DNA of 64,000 nucleotides, taken from positions 245,370 to 309,369 of the forward strand of contig NZ_SLWR01000012.1 in NCBI RefSeq assembly GCF_004345665.1, written 5' to 3'. Position numbers and translations under genes: made by a program. This document shows, one piece after another, positions 1 to 8,939 of this stretch (positions are counted from its first letter, which is position 1; every line of letters starts with the position of its first letter). The notes below the pieces were generated by a model. The model was not told where the DNA came from and searched no databases. It saw only the letters and a list, made by a program, of their open reading frames with translations. Source of the DNA: Kribbella antiqua (GTDB lineage Bacteria; Actinomycetota; Actinomycetes; Propionibacteriales; Kribbellaceae).

Positions 1-354
1 ACTGTCGGACTCACCGAGGCCGTGATCGACCTCTCCGCCGAACGCGACACGACTGTTGCCCTGGTCCCCCTCGGCTATGCGGACGGGATCCCCCGCGTAG
101 CGGTACGGCGGGCGAGCGTGCTCTGCCGAGGCGTCCGGATGCCCGTGATCGGGCGGATCGCGATGGACCAGTTCGTCGTCGACGCCGGCGACGTACCGGT
201 GGAGCCCGGTGAGCCGGTCACGATCTTCGGCGACGGCACCAACGGTGAACCAACGGCCGAGGACTGGGCCGACTGGGCCGGCACCATCCCGCACGAGATC
301 TACTGCGGAATCGGCCCCCGAGTGCAACGCCGCTTCGAGGAGGCAGGCCGATGA
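1..354 (+). CDS. alr: Alanine racemase, C-terminal part (5' end outside window)
   Basis: PLP-dependent enzyme that interconverts L- and D-alanine for peptidoglycan. Only the last 117 codons are present; the reading frame is open from base 1. They match the C-terminal beta domain of the family: the motif GYADGIPR, then GRIAMDQFVVD, which carries the conserved MDQ segment near the substrate carboxylate site, and a terminal IPHEIYCGIGPRVQRRF. The stop overlaps the ATG of the ligase gene by four bases (ATGA), so the two are translationally coupled and probably make and consume D-alanine together. Identity is clear from motifs; the catalytic lysine lies outside the window. Confidence 0.93.
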   Translation, partial: TVGLTEAVIDLSAERDTTVALVPLGYADGIPRVAVRRASVLCRGVRMPVIGRIAMDQFVVDAGDVPVEPGEPVTIFGDGTNGEPTAEDWADWAGTIPHEIYCGIGPRVQRRFEEAGR

Positions 355-1310
355 AGGTCGCGATCGTGATGGGCGGCGCCAGCCCCGAACACAAAGTCTC
401 CCTGGCCAGCGGCCGGGGCATCGCCAAGGCGATCAGCCTCCTCGGCCACACCGCGATCCCGTTGGTGATCGATGCCGACGGCAACTGGATCGACGGCCAG
501 CACGAGGCGATCGAGATCCTTCAGGCCTGTGACGTCACCATCCCGGCCATGCATGGTGAAGGCGGCGAGGACGGCACGATCCAGGGGTTCCTCGACCAGC
601 TGAAGATTCCGTACGTCGGCAGTGGCGTCGCGGCCAGCGCGGTCGGGCTCGACAAGCACCTCACCAAGGCGATCCTGCGAGCCCACGGCATCGCCGTCAC
701 ACCCGGCATCAGGCTCACAGGATCGGACCTGGCCGAAACCGAGTCGGCGATCCAGAAGCTGAAGGCGGCCGGTCTGGAGTTCCCGGTCTTCGTCAAGCCG
801 GGCAACGGTGGTTCCAGCTTCGGCGTCGCCCGCGCGACAGACCTCGCGACGCTGTCCCACGCGATCGCGGATGCCGCCGTACTGGCGCCACAAGTCCTGG
901 TGGAGCAGGAGATGCTCGGCCGGGAGATCGACCTGGCCGTGCTGCAGTTTCCGGACGGGCGGGTCGACACCGCTCCGGCGCTGGAGATCCACCCTGATCC
1001 AGAGCAGCCGTTCTTCAACGCTACGGCGAAATACGACAGCAGTGCGACGCGGTTCGTCGTACCGGCGCCGCTCGAACCAGCCCTGGCCGGCCGACTTCGC
1101 CGTACGGCGATCGAGGTCTTCGAGGTGCTCGGGTGTGCCGGACTGGCCCGGGTCGACTTCTTCGTGCCGGCGGACGGCGAGCCAGTGGTCAACGAGATCA
1201 ACACGTTCCCGGGCTTCACTCCGGCGTCGCAGTTCCCGCGGATGTGGGCGGCGGCCGGGATGAGCTACACCGATGTGGTCGACACCCTCATCAGGACGGC
1301 GGCCAAATGA
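351..1310 (+). CDS. ddl: D-alanine--D-alanine ligase
   Basis: ATP-grasp ligase of 319 residues, the usual length, joining two D-alanines for the peptidoglycan stem peptide. The N-terminus has MGGASPEHKVSLASG, the family GG-S-EH-VS signature. The middle has VFVKPGNGGSSFGV, the ATP-grasp glycine loop, and the C-terminus has NEINTFPGFTPASQFPRMW, the Mg2+/substrate-binding EIN-PGFT segment. It starts in the stop of the racemase gene. The downstream gene is convergent. The pairing of a racemase directly with ddl beside formate-dehydrogenase genes may mean this is a second, dedicated set; that cannot be decided from this window alone. Confidence 0.93.
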   Translation: MKVAIVMGGASPEHKVSLASGRGIAKAISLLGHTAIPLVIDADGNWIDGQHEAIEILQACDVTIPAMHGEGGEDGTIQGFLDQLKIPYVGSGVAASAVGLDKHLTKAILRAHGIAVTPGIRLTGSDLAETESAIQKLKAAGLEFPVFVKPGNGGSSFGVARATDLATLSHAIADAAVLAPQVLVEQEMLGREIDLAVLQFPDGRVDTAPALEIHPDPEQPFFNATAKYDSSATRFVVPAPLEPALAGRLRRTAIEVFEVLGCAGLARVDFFVPADGEPVVNEINTFPGFTPASQFPRMWAAAGMSYTDVVDTLIRTAAK

Positions 1311-1368
1311 CCGGTCCTTCGGCGACCGCTACTGGGCCTACGTCGAGGATCGGCCGCACGCTCTGTAC

Positions 1369-2190
1369 TCATTTGATGCGGTCGGGGTTGGTGTAGACGT
1401 TCAGCGAGCCGTTGCGGATGAAGCCGGCCAAGGTCAGACCGGACTCGGCGGCCAGGTCCACGGCCAGCGACGAGGGAGCTGAGACAGCACCCAGGACCGG
1501 GATCCCTGCCATCACCGTCTTCTGCGCCAGCTCGAACGACGTACGGCCGGAGACGATCAAGACATGACCACGCGCTGGGATCCGGCCGCCGAGGAGAGCC
1601 CAGCCAATGACCTTGTCGACGGCGTTGTGCCGGCCGACGTCCTCGCGTACGACGAGCAGTTCACCGGCCGAGGTGAACAGACCCGCGGCATGCAGCCCGC
1701 CGGTCCGGTCGAAGACCTGCTGCCTCGAACGCAGTACGTCGGGAAGCCCGGCCAGCACCTCGAAGGGAACCCGCACGTCGTCCTCGGCCGGTGAGTAGCG
1801 AGTCTTCAGCCGTACGGCGTCCAGCGACGCCTTCCCGCAGACACCGCACGAGGACGTGGTGTAGAAGTTGCGCTCGACACCGGTCACCGGCGGCGGAACG
1901 CCGGGAGCAAGGCCCACATCGAGGACGTTGTAGGTGTTGCGGCCTTCGTCGTCGCGTGAGCCGCAGTACCGGGCATCGCGGATGTCGTCGAGGCTGGCGA
2001 TGACGCCTTCGGTGTGGAGGAATCCGTGCGCGAGTTCGACGTCGTGGCCCGGCGTCCGCATGGTGATCGCGAGCGGCTTGCCGTCGACGCGGAGTTCGAG
2101 CGGTTCCTCGACCGCGATGGAGTCCGGCCGGCTCCGGTCGCCCTCCGGTCCAAGACGCAGTACTGGACGACGCGCGATCAGACGGCCCAT
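1369..2190 (-). CDS. fdhD: Formate dehydrogenase accessory sulfurtransferase FdhD
   Basis: 273 residues, the normal size. FdhD passes sulfur to the bis-MGD cofactor of molybdenum formate dehydrogenases, which is needed for activity. Visible hallmarks are the paired cysteines in SSCGVCGK, the N-terminal AVEEPLELRVDGKPLAITMRTP stretch (only its core EEPLELRVDG is needed for recognition), and DVGRHNAVDKVIG near the C-terminus. It is the last gene of the fds operon. Its ATG lies 13 bases inside the moeA 3' end, so it is translationally coupled to it. Placement beside the structural genes supports a role in maturing FdsA. Confidence 0.95.
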   Translation of the reverse strand: MGRLIARRPVLRLGPEGDRSRPDSIAVEEPLELRVDGKPLAITMRTPGHDVELAHGFLHTEGVIASLDDIRDARYCGSRDDEGRNTYNVLDVGLAPGVPPPVTGVERNFYTTSSCGVCGKASLDAVRLKTRYSPAEDDVRVPFEVLAGLPDVLRSRQQVFDRTGGLHAAGLFTSAGELLVVREDVGRHNAVDKVIGWALLGGRIPARGHVLIVSGRTSFELAQKTVMAGIPVLGAVSAPSSLAVDLAAESGLTLAGFIRNGSLNVYTNPDRIK

Positions 2191-3380
2191 GGCTGCGCTC
2201 CGGGGTCGAGTGGAAGCAGGCGGGCGGCGATCGCGGAGGCCGGCCCAGGGTCGATGACGGCCAGTGCGTCAGCCGCGGCAGCGCCACGCAACATCGCCGA
2301 ACCGCCATGTCCCAGCGGTACGGCGCCTTGCGCGGTGACGCGGACGGGGACCAGTCGAGTACTGCGAGGGTGGCACGGCACGCCTCCTGGAAGAGGCGCA
2401 AACGTCAACGCAGGAAGGGAAAGACCGCGCATCCGCCGGATCGCCGCGACACCCAACGTGAGGAAGGCGGTCAGTGCGGCGAGCGGGTTGCCAGGGAGGC
2501 CGAGGACCAGCCGCCCGTCGTCGAAGCGCGCGAGAGCCTGCGGGTGCCCGGGACGGCAGGCGACGCCGTCGACGATCAGCTCCGCACCAAGCGCCGCCAA
2601 CGCGGGCCGCAAGTGATCCGCCGGACCGGACGCCGACGAGCCGGACACCAGGATCAGTTCCGCGTCGGTGGACCTAAGCGCCTCAATCAACGCTTGTCGT
2701 GAGTCCGGAAGATGCTGCACCGGACCAGCCTGAGCACCTGCCCGCGTGATGAGACCCGGCAGCATCGGGCCAATCGCGTCACGCACTCGTCCCGGTCCTG
2801 ACGCGCCTCGATGTACCAACTCGTCGCCCGTGACGAAAGCGGCGACCCGCGGCTGCGGGATCACTGTCAGCCGATTCAACCCAACGGATGCGGCGAGCCC
2901 GAGCACAGCCGGATCAACCACCACCCCGGCCGGCAGCAGCAGCTCGTCAGCCTGACACTCCTCACCAGCACGCCTGATGTGCCGCCCAGGCTCAGCCGGC
3001 CCTTGTAGCAATTCCCCAACCAGTACGGCGTCCTCGTCCCGCACCACGGAAGTCGCGCCCGACGGTACGGCGGCGCCGGTCGCAATGCTGCATGCTTCAC
3101 CGACCGTCAACACCACGGGCGCCGAGCACCCCGCTCCCACATGCTGCACGACCCGCCACGGCCCACCGCCACACACGGCGTACCCATCCATCGCCGCCCG
3201 ATCCACGGGAGGCACAGCCATCGGCGAAACCAGCGGACTCGCGAGCACCAGCCCACCGGCGTCACTCAACGGTTTGGACACTGCCTTCAGCGGTGTCCCC
3301 GTCGCATGCGCAAGCTCACGAGCGACATCCCAAGGCAGCACAGGACCAGCATGCCTTGCGACGTCTATCGATTGGCTCAC
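2178..3380 (-). CDS. moeA: Molybdopterin molybdenumtransferase MoeA
   Basis: 400 residues. MoeA inserts molybdate into adenylylated molybdopterin, the last common step of Mo-cofactor synthesis. The MPT-binding signature PPVDRAAMDGYAV is near the N-terminus, LVSGSSASGPADH lies in the MoCF domain, and LPGNPLAALTAF precedes the C-terminal barrel. The GTG start at 3380 was chosen because it overlaps the fdsD stop by four bases (GTGA) and begins right before the first homologous segment; the open frame upstream is the shadow of fdsD. A moeA copy inside the formate dehydrogenase operon suggests a dedicated cofactor supply. Confidence 0.92.
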   Translation of the reverse strand: MSQSIDVARHAGPVLPWDVARELAHATGTPLKAVSKPLSDAGGLVLASPLVSPMAVPPVDRAAMDGYAVCGGGPWRVVQHVGAGCSAPVVLTVGEACSIATGAAVPSGATSVVRDEDAVLVGELLQGPAEPGRHIRRAGEECQADELLLPAGVVVDPAVLGLAASVGLNRLTVIPQPRVAAFVTGDELVHRGASGPGRVRDAIGPMLPGLITRAGAQAGPVQHLPDSRQALIEALRSTDAELILVSGSSASGPADHLRPALAALGAELIVDGVACRPGHPQALARFDDGRLVLGLPGNPLAALTAFLTLGVAAIRRMRGLSLPALTFAPLPGGVPCHPRSTRLVPVRVTAQGAVPLGHGGSAMLRGAAAADALAVIDPGPASAIAARLLPLDPGAQPWAV

Positions 3381-3583
3381 AGTTGCTGCGCCGCCAGGGC
3401 GGCTACCGGGTCGAGGTCTTCCGCACCGGCCTCCACATGCGCGATGAGGGCCTTCTTCATGCGGGGATCCCAGGCGATCTTCATGTGGTTGGCGACTGCG
3501 GTCGCGGCCTCCGCCGGGGCGCGGTGAGCGAACTGGGCCGCGATGTCGTTCGCCAACCGGACGTACGACGGCAGAGTGCTCAC
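3377..3583 (-). CDS. fdsD: NAD-dependent formate dehydrogenase delta subunit
   Basis: 68 residues. The small FdsD protein is needed for a stable, active FdsABG complex. Recognisable features are the N-terminal VRLANDIAAQFAH, the central ANHMKIAWDPRMKKALIAH and a final LDPVAALAA, the consensus layout of this short family. The GTG start overlaps the fdsA stop (GTGA), and its own stop overlaps the moeA GTG in the same way. It is easily missed because of its size, but position and motif agree. Confidence 0.9.
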   Translation of the reverse strand: MSTLPSYVRLANDIAAQFAHRAPAEAATAVANHMKIAWDPRMKKALIAHVEAGAEDLDPVAALAAQQL

Positions 3584-6402
3584 AGCCCACCACCAGCGAC
3601 AACGGGCTCGCGTTCGGACTCAACCGCTACCGGTGACGTCAGCAGATCGACCTGTACCGCGGTGACCTTGTACTCCGGGCAGTTCGTCGCCCAGTCCGAG
3701 TTGTCCGTGGTGATCACGTTCGCCCCGGTCACAGGGTGATGGAACGTCGTGTAGCAGACCCCTACCGGCATCCGATCGGACAGCTTGGCCCGCAAGTTCG
3801 TGCGGCCGACCCGGCTCGAGAGCGCCACCATGTCGCCGTCCGAGATGCCCCGGACCTCGGCGTCGTGCGGATGGAGCTCCAGCACATCCTCCGGATGCCA
3901 GGCGACATTCGCCGTACGACGAGTCTGGGCGCCGACGTTGTACTGCGACAGGATGCGCCCAGTTGTCAGGATCAACGGGAACCGCCGGGTCGACCGCTCA
4001 CTGGTCGGCACGTACACGGTCTCCATGAACCTGCCCTTGCCCCGGGTGAACTCGTCCTCGTGCATGATCGGCGTCCCGTCCGGGTGCTCGAGGTTGCACG
4101 GCCACTGGATCGAGCCGGCCTCGTCCAGTTTGCGGAACGAGACCCCCATGAACGTGGGGGTGGTGAGCGCTATCTCATCCATGATCTGGGCGGCCGAGTC
4201 GTAGTGCATCGGGTATCCCATCGCCTGCGCGATCTCGCAGATGATCTGCCACTCCTGCTTGCCGGTCTTCGGCGCCATGATCGGCCGGACCCGGTTGATC
4301 CGCCGCTCGGCGTTCGTGAACGTGCCGTCCTTCTCCAGGAACGACGTACCTGGCAGCAGCACGTGCGCGAACTTCGCGGTCTCGTTGACGAACAGATCCT
4401 GTACGACGAGCAGCTCCAGCGAGCTGAGCGCGGCGAACACGTGCTGGGTGTTCGGGTCGGACTGCGCGATGTCCTCACCCTGCACGAACAATGCGCGGAA
4501 GGAGCCGTCGATCGCCGCGTCGAACATGTTCGGGATTCGCAGACCGGGCTCGTTCAGCAGCGGCGTACCCCAGAGCTGCTCGTAGACGTCTCGGACGCCG
4601 TCGTCCGAGACGTGCCGATAGCCCGGCAGCTCGTGCGGGAACGAGCCCATGTCGCAGGAGCCCTGGACGTTGTTCTGGCCGCGCAGCGGGTTTACACCGA
4701 CGCCTCGCCGGCCGATGTTGCCGGTCGCCATCGCGAGGTTCGCCATGCCCATCACCATGGTCGAGCCCTGGCTATGCTCGGTAACGCCGAGACCGTAGTA
4801 GATGGCGGCGTTGCCACCGGTCGCGTAGAGCCGTGCCGCGGCCCGCAGCTCCTCCGCCGGTACGCCGGTGATCTCGGCCGCTGCCTCCGGGCTGTGCTCC
4901 GGCCGGGAGATGAACTCCTCCCACTGCTCGAAGCCCTCGCACCGATCGGCGACAAATGAACGATCCACCAGGCCTTCGGTCACCACAACGTGAGCGAAAG
5001 CGTTGATCACGGCAACGTTCGTACCGGGCGCGAGCTGCAGGTGATGCGCCGCCTCGATGTGCGGCGAGCGGACCAGGTCGATCCGGCGCGGGTCGGCGAC
5101 GATCAGCTTGGCGCCCTGGCGGAGCCGCTTCTTCATCCGGGACGCGAACACCGGGTGCCCGTCGGTCGGGTTGGCGCCGATCACCAGGATCACGTCGGCC
5201 TCCTCGACCGACCTGAAGTCCTGGGTCCCGGCCGACTCGCCGAAGGTCTGCTTCAACCCGTAGCCGGTCGGCGAGTGGCAAACCCGCGCGCAGGTGTCGA
5301 CGTTGTTGTTCCCGAACACCGCACGGACCATCTTCTGGACGGCGTACACCTCTTCGTTCGTGGTCCGCGACGACGTGATTGCGCCGATGGATCCCTGGCC
5401 GTGCTCGGCCTGGATCTCACGCAGCCGGCGGGCGGTGAAGCTGATCGCCTCGTCCCAGGAGACCTTCCGCCACTCGTCGGCGATCGTGTCCCGCATCATC
5501 GGCTCGAGTACCCGATCCGGGTGGCTCGAGTACCCGAACGCGAACCGGCCCTTCACACACGAGTGCCCCTCGTTCGCGCCACCGTTCTTGTACGGAACCA
5601 TCCGCACCAGCTCGTCACCACGCAGCTCGGCCTTGAACGAGCAGCCGACCCCGCAGTACGCACAGGTCGTAACGACCGACCGCGTCGGCATCCCGAGCTC
5701 GATCACCGACTTCTCCTGCAACGTCGCCGTCGGACACGCCTGTACGCACGCCCCACACGAAACACAGTCGGAGTCGAAGAACGAAGCCCCAGCACCGGCG
5801 GCGACCTTCGAGTCGAATCCACGTCCTTCGATCGTCAGCGCAAGAGTTCCTTGTACTTCGTCACACGCCCGAACGCACCGCGAGCACGCGATGCACTTGG
5901 ACGCTTCGAAGTCGAAGTACGGGTTGGAACTGTCAGTCGGAAGGTCCAGATGGTTTGCACCGGCCTCGACGCCGGAGCCGTAGCGGACCTCGCGAAGACC
6001 GGTGACGCCCGCCATGTCCTGGAGCTCGCAGTCGCCGTTGGCCGAGCAGGTGAGGCAGTCGAGCGGGTGGTCGGAGATGTAGAGCTCCATCACGCCGCGC
6101 CGCAGCTTGCCCAGCCGTTCGTTCTGCGTGCGGACCACCATGCCGTCGGCAACAGGCGTCGTACAGGAGGCAGGTGTGCCACGCACGCCGTCGATCTCGA
6201 CCACGCAGAGACGGCAGGAGCCGAACGCTTCCAGGTTGTCGGTCGCGCACAGCTTCGGTACGTCGACCCCGGCATGCTTGGCGGCGCGCATCACCGACGT
6301 ACCAGGCGGGACCGAGACCTTCACACCGTCGACCGTCAGATCGATGGTGGCTTCACCGGGGCGGGCGGGGGTGCCGAAGTCGGGTTCCTTTAGCAGGGTC
6401 AT
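3580..6402 (-). CDS. fdsA: NAD-dependent formate dehydrogenase alpha subunit (Mo/Fe-S)
   Basis: Catalytic subunit, 940 residues, oxidising formate to CO2 in the cytoplasm. In order: an N-terminal 2Fe-2S domain (cysteines around 52-80, including GSCRLCVVEIDG); a NuoG-like 4Fe-4S segment CLTCSANGDC (116-125); two ferredoxin clusters, CIACSRCVRAC (170-180) and CVSCGACVQAC (213-223); then the molybdopterin domain opening with CAYCGVGC (247-254). The active-site residue is Cys375 in CARVCHSP, so this is a cysteine enzyme, not a selenoprotein. The ATG at 6402 overlaps the fdsB stop (ATGA). The open frame upstream of it is a shadow of fdsB. Confidence 0.95.
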   Translation of the reverse strand: MTLLKEPDFGTPARPGEATIDLTVDGVKVSVPPGTSVMRAAKHAGVDVPKLCATDNLEAFGSCRLCVVEIDGVRGTPASCTTPVADGMVVRTQNERLGKLRRGVMELYISDHPLDCLTCSANGDCELQDMAGVTGLREVRYGSGVEAGANHLDLPTDSSNPYFDFEASKCIACSRCVRACDEVQGTLALTIEGRGFDSKVAAGAGASFFDSDCVSCGACVQACPTATLQEKSVIELGMPTRSVVTTCAYCGVGCSFKAELRGDELVRMVPYKNGGANEGHSCVKGRFAFGYSSHPDRVLEPMMRDTIADEWRKVSWDEAISFTARRLREIQAEHGQGSIGAITSSRTTNEEVYAVQKMVRAVFGNNNVDTCARVCHSPTGYGLKQTFGESAGTQDFRSVEEADVILVIGANPTDGHPVFASRMKKRLRQGAKLIVADPRRIDLVRSPHIEAAHHLQLAPGTNVAVINAFAHVVVTEGLVDRSFVADRCEGFEQWEEFISRPEHSPEAAAEITGVPAEELRAAARLYATGGNAAIYYGLGVTEHSQGSTMVMGMANLAMATGNIGRRGVGVNPLRGQNNVQGSCDMGSFPHELPGYRHVSDDGVRDVYEQLWGTPLLNEPGLRIPNMFDAAIDGSFRALFVQGEDIAQSDPNTQHVFAALSSLELLVVQDLFVNETAKFAHVLLPGTSFLEKDGTFTNAERRINRVRPIMAPKTGKQEWQIICEIAQAMGYPMHYDSAAQIMDEIALTTPTFMGVSFRKLDEAGSIQWPCNLEHPDGTPIMHEDEFTRGKGRFMETVYVPTSERSTRRFPLILTTGRILSQYNVGAQTRRTANVAWHPEDVLELHPHDAEVRGISDGDMVALSSRVGRTNLRAKLSDRMPVGVCYTTFHHPVTGANVITTDNSDWATNCPEYKVTAVQVDLLTSPVAVESEREPVVAGGGL

Positions 6403-7922
6403 GCGTGGAAGTCCTTTCCGAAGTGGCGGACTGCACTGCGTACCGGCATCGGGGTGAGGCCGCCCATCGCGCACAGGGAGCCGTCGGTCATCAGGTCGCA
6501 CAGGTCGTCGAGCAGGACGAGGTTCTTGTCGCGGTCGACACCGGACGTGATCCGGTCGATCGTCTCGACGCCGCGGACTGCGCCGACCCGGCAGGGCGTG
6601 CATTTGCCGCACGATTCGGCCGCGCAGAACTCGAAGGCGAACCGGGCCATCGCGGCCATGTCCACGGTCTCGTCGAACACCACGATCCCGCCGTGCCCGA
6701 CCATCGCACCGGCCGCCGCGAACGCCTCGTAGTCCATCGGCAGTTCGAACTGCTCGACCGGCAGATACGCCCCGAGCGGTCCACCCACCTGTACGGCGCG
6801 CACCGGGCGACCGGACGACGTACCACCGCCGAAGTCGTTCACGAGCTCGCCGAGGGTGATCCCGAACGCGGTCTCCACAATCCCGCCGCGAGCGACGTTG
6901 CCGCCGAGCTGGAACACACTCGTCCCGAGCGACCGGCCGGTCCCGTACGACGCGTAGGCCGCAGCACCTTGCGCCAGGATCGTCGGGACCGTTGCCAACG
7001 ACAACACATTGTTGACCACGGTCGGCCGGCCGAAAAGCCCTTCCAGCGCAGGGATCGGCGGCTTCGCGCGGACCATTCCGCGCTTTCCTTCGAGGCTCTC
7101 CAGCATCGAGGTCTCTTCGCCGCAGATGTACGCGCCGGCGCCGACTCGCACGTGAAGATCGAAGCTCAGCCCAGATCCGAGGATGTCCTCGCCGAGCCAT
7201 CCTTCTGAGCGCGCGATCTCGATCGCCGCCCTCAGCATCGCCACCGCGTCCGGGTACTCGGACCGCAGATAGACATAGCCTTCCGAAGCCCCGACGGCGT
7301 ACGCCGCGATCGTCATCCCCTCGATCAGCGTGAACGGATCGCCCTCGATCAGCATCCGGTCCGCGAAGGTTCCCGAGTCGCCCTCGTCCGCATTGCAGCA
7401 GACGAACTTCAGCTCGCTCGGCGCGCCGAGCACCGTCCGCCACTTGATCCCGGTCGGGAACCCAGCACCGCCCCGACCTCGCAGCCCGGAGTCGACTACG
7501 GCCTCGACCACCTCGGCCGGCGTGATCGAAAGTGCTTGCCTCAGGCCCTCATTTCCGCCGTACGACGTATGGTCGGTGGCGGAGAGCGGGTCGATCACCC
7601 CGACTCGGGCGAAGGTGAGGCGCTGCTGCCGTTTCATCCAGGGCAGTTCCTCGACCAGGCCGAGATACGCGCCGATGTCGCGCACCGCGCCGTCGAGCAG
7701 GCCGGCCGCGACCAGTCCGTCGACGTCCTCGGGCGCGACCGGTCCGTAGCCGACACGACCTTCCGGAGTCTCGACCTCGACGAGCGGCTCCAGCCAGAGC
7801 ATGCCGCGCGATCCGTTGCGGACGATCTCGACATCAGCGCCGACCGCAGCAATCCGTTCGGCGACCTCATCGGCTCCAACCGAACGTGCGGCGGCATCCC
7901 TCGGAACGTAGACCTTGGTCAT
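6399..7922 (-). CDS. fdsB: NAD-dependent formate dehydrogenase beta subunit (NuoF-like, FMN/NAD)
   Basis: 507 residues. It takes electrons from FdsA through Fe-S clusters to FMN and reduces NAD+. NuoF signatures are GLRGRGGAGFPTG (NADH/FMN glycine-rich loop), CCNADEGDSGTFADR, GAYICGEETSMLESLEGKRG, and the C-terminal 4Fe-4S motif ESCGKCTPCRVG. About 130 residues precede the NuoF core, as in other FdsB proteins. The ATG at 7922 overlaps the fdsG stop by four bases. It is part of the coupled fds operon. Confidence 0.95.
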   Translation of the reverse strand: MTKVYVPRDAAARSVGADEVAERIAAVGADVEIVRNGSRGMLWLEPLVEVETPEGRVGYGPVAPEDVDGLVAAGLLDGAVRDIGAYLGLVEELPWMKRQQRLTFARVGVIDPLSATDHTSYGGNEGLRQALSITPAEVVEAVVDSGLRGRGGAGFPTGIKWRTVLGAPSELKFVCCNADEGDSGTFADRMLIEGDPFTLIEGMTIAAYAVGASEGYVYLRSEYPDAVAMLRAAIEIARSEGWLGEDILGSGLSFDLHVRVGAGAYICGEETSMLESLEGKRGMVRAKPPIPALEGLFGRPTVVNNVLSLATVPTILAQGAAAYASYGTGRSLGTSVFQLGGNVARGGIVETAFGITLGELVNDFGGGTSSGRPVRAVQVGGPLGAYLPVEQFELPMDYEAFAAAGAMVGHGGIVVFDETVDMAAMARFAFEFCAAESCGKCTPCRVGAVRGVETIDRITSGVDRDKNLVLLDDLCDLMTDGSLCAMGGLTPMPVRSAVRHFGKDFHA

Positions 7923-8413
7923 CGTGGCTCCCCGAGGATCGCGTCCAGCCGGGCCGGGGTGACCCGTCCGTGCAGCTTGCCGCTCACCTGCACGGCAGGA
8001 CCGAGCGCGCAGTTGCCGAAGCAGAACACCTCGTCGAGCGTCAGCCGGCCGTCGTACGTCGTCTCGCCGAGCCCGCAACCTGTCGTCCGCTTCGCGTGCT
8101 CGGCGAGTTCCACCGCACCGACCGAGCGGCACGCCTCGGCCTGGCAGATCGCGACCGTGGTCCGGCCGGCCGGCGTACGACGGAAGTCCTTGTAGAACGT
8201 GACGACGCCGTGGACTTCGGCCACGGCGAGGTTCAGTACGTCGGCGACGACCGGGATGTCCCCCTGGTCGACGTACTCCAGTTCCTCCTGGATCGCATGC
8301 AGGATCGGGATCAGCGCACCGCGGAGCCCACGTAAATCGGTGGCTATCTCGCGCACTCGTTGGGCACGCCCGGGGACCGGGACGGAGGCAGCGGCCACGA
8401 CCTCACTCGTCAT
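7919..8413 (-). CDS. fdsG: NAD-dependent formate dehydrogenase gamma subunit (NuoE-like)
   Basis: 164 residues with a thioredoxin-fold 2Fe-2S domain that shuttles electrons with the FMN subunit. The NuoE pattern is clear: GALIPILHAIQEEL, then VHGVVTFYKDF, and cluster cysteines in ICQAEACRSVGA and FCFGNCALGPAVQV. It is the first gene of the operon fdsG-fdsB-fdsA-fdsD-moeA-fdhD. The upstream ribosome site is weak (GGA about 10 bases before ATG). A MerR-type regulator gene ends 82 bases upstream on the same strand. Confidence 0.94.
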   Translation of the reverse strand: MTSEVVAAASVPVPGRAQRVREIATDLRGLRGALIPILHAIQEELEYVDQGDIPVVADVLNLAVAEVHGVVTFYKDFRRTPAGRTTVAICQAEACRSVGAVELAEHAKRTTGCGLGETTYDGRLTLDEVFCFGNCALGPAVQVSGKLHGRVTPARLDAILGEPR

Positions 8414-8457
8414 GTATACAACATTCCGTCGTCATCACCGCACGGTCAAAGCAAACC

Positions 8458-8490
8458 TGCCTATGACGTGATAGCCACCGTCTATCAAAG
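8458..8490 (-). promoter_or_regulatory. Candidate fds operon promoter with inverted repeat (MerR-type spacing)
   Basis: On the minus strand a TTGATA box (8488-8483) is followed after 19 bases by TAGGCA (8463-8458). An inverted repeat, TGATAG/CTATCA (8469-8474 and 8482-8487), overlaps the -35 box and spacer. A 19-base spacer with a dyad is the usual layout of promoters activated by MerR-family proteins, and a merR gene is immediately upstream. The -10 match is poor and the dyad is not centred, so this is a candidate only. Confidence 0.4.
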
Positions 8491-8495
8491 TGGGT

Positions 8496-8927
8496 TCAGG
8501 AGGCGGCGCTTGCGTCCGCTGTGGTTGAGGGAGCTACCCAGAGACAGTCGGCGGTGCCGTCGTCGAGGTGTTGCTGGTAGATGGTGACCTTGTGGGTGAT
8601 CACCCGCATGCACTCGTTGAGTTCCTCGATCTGGGCGGCAACGTGCTCCTGATGACTGCGCAGCAGCGCGAGGCGTTCCCGCTCGTTGCCGCGGCCCTGG
8701 CGGACGAGGTCGGTGTACTTGCGGATGGTGTCCAGCGGCATGCCCGACGAGCGGAACTTGATGCACATGTTGAGCCACTCGACGTCGTCTTCGGTGTAGA
8801 CCCGGCGCCCGTTCGACTCTCGCCGTACCGGATCCGCCAGCAGTCCCTCGCGCTCGTAGAACCGCAGCGCGTGCACGCTCAGCCCAGTCCGCTCCGCCAC
8901 CTGTCCAATGCTCAGTCCGACACTCAT
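8496..8927 (-). CDS. MerR-family transcriptional regulator
   Basis: 143 residues. The N-terminal winged helix is typical: SIGQVAERTGLSVHALRFYEREGLL, read in part as IGQVAERTGLS and LRFYEREGLL, then RRVYTEDDVEWL. A dimerisation helix follows (RERLALLRSHQEHVAAQIEEL begins it). The C-terminus has one cysteine (DCLW), not a metal-site cluster, so the inducer is not evident. The ATG at 8927 was preferred over an upstream GTG because a TAGAGT -10 box lies 8-13 bases before it, which would give a nearly leaderless mRNA. It may control the fds operon directly downstream. Confidence 0.88.
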   Translation of the reverse strand: MSVGLSIGQVAERTGLSVHALRFYEREGLLADPVRRESNGRRVYTEDDVEWLNMCIKFRSSGMPLDTIRKYTDLVRQGRGNERERLALLRSHQEHVAAQIEELNECMRVITHKVTIYQQHLDDGTADCLWVAPSTTADASAAS

Positions 8928-8939
8928 AGACCCCACTCT

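Noticed and set aside
300..992. Long minus-strand open frame opposite ddl
   Set aside because: High-GC shadow of ddl in the reverse frame; no ribosome site and composition (Arg/Asp/Gly-rich) typical of antisense frames.
3736..6393. Two long plus-strand open frames opposite fdsA
   Set aside because: Antisense shadows of a gene with clear motifs; no family signal in the translations.
8469..8487. Dyad before fdsG considered as a terminator of merR
   Set aside because: Only six base pairs with no T-tract, and it overlaps a plausible -35 element; an operator is more likely.
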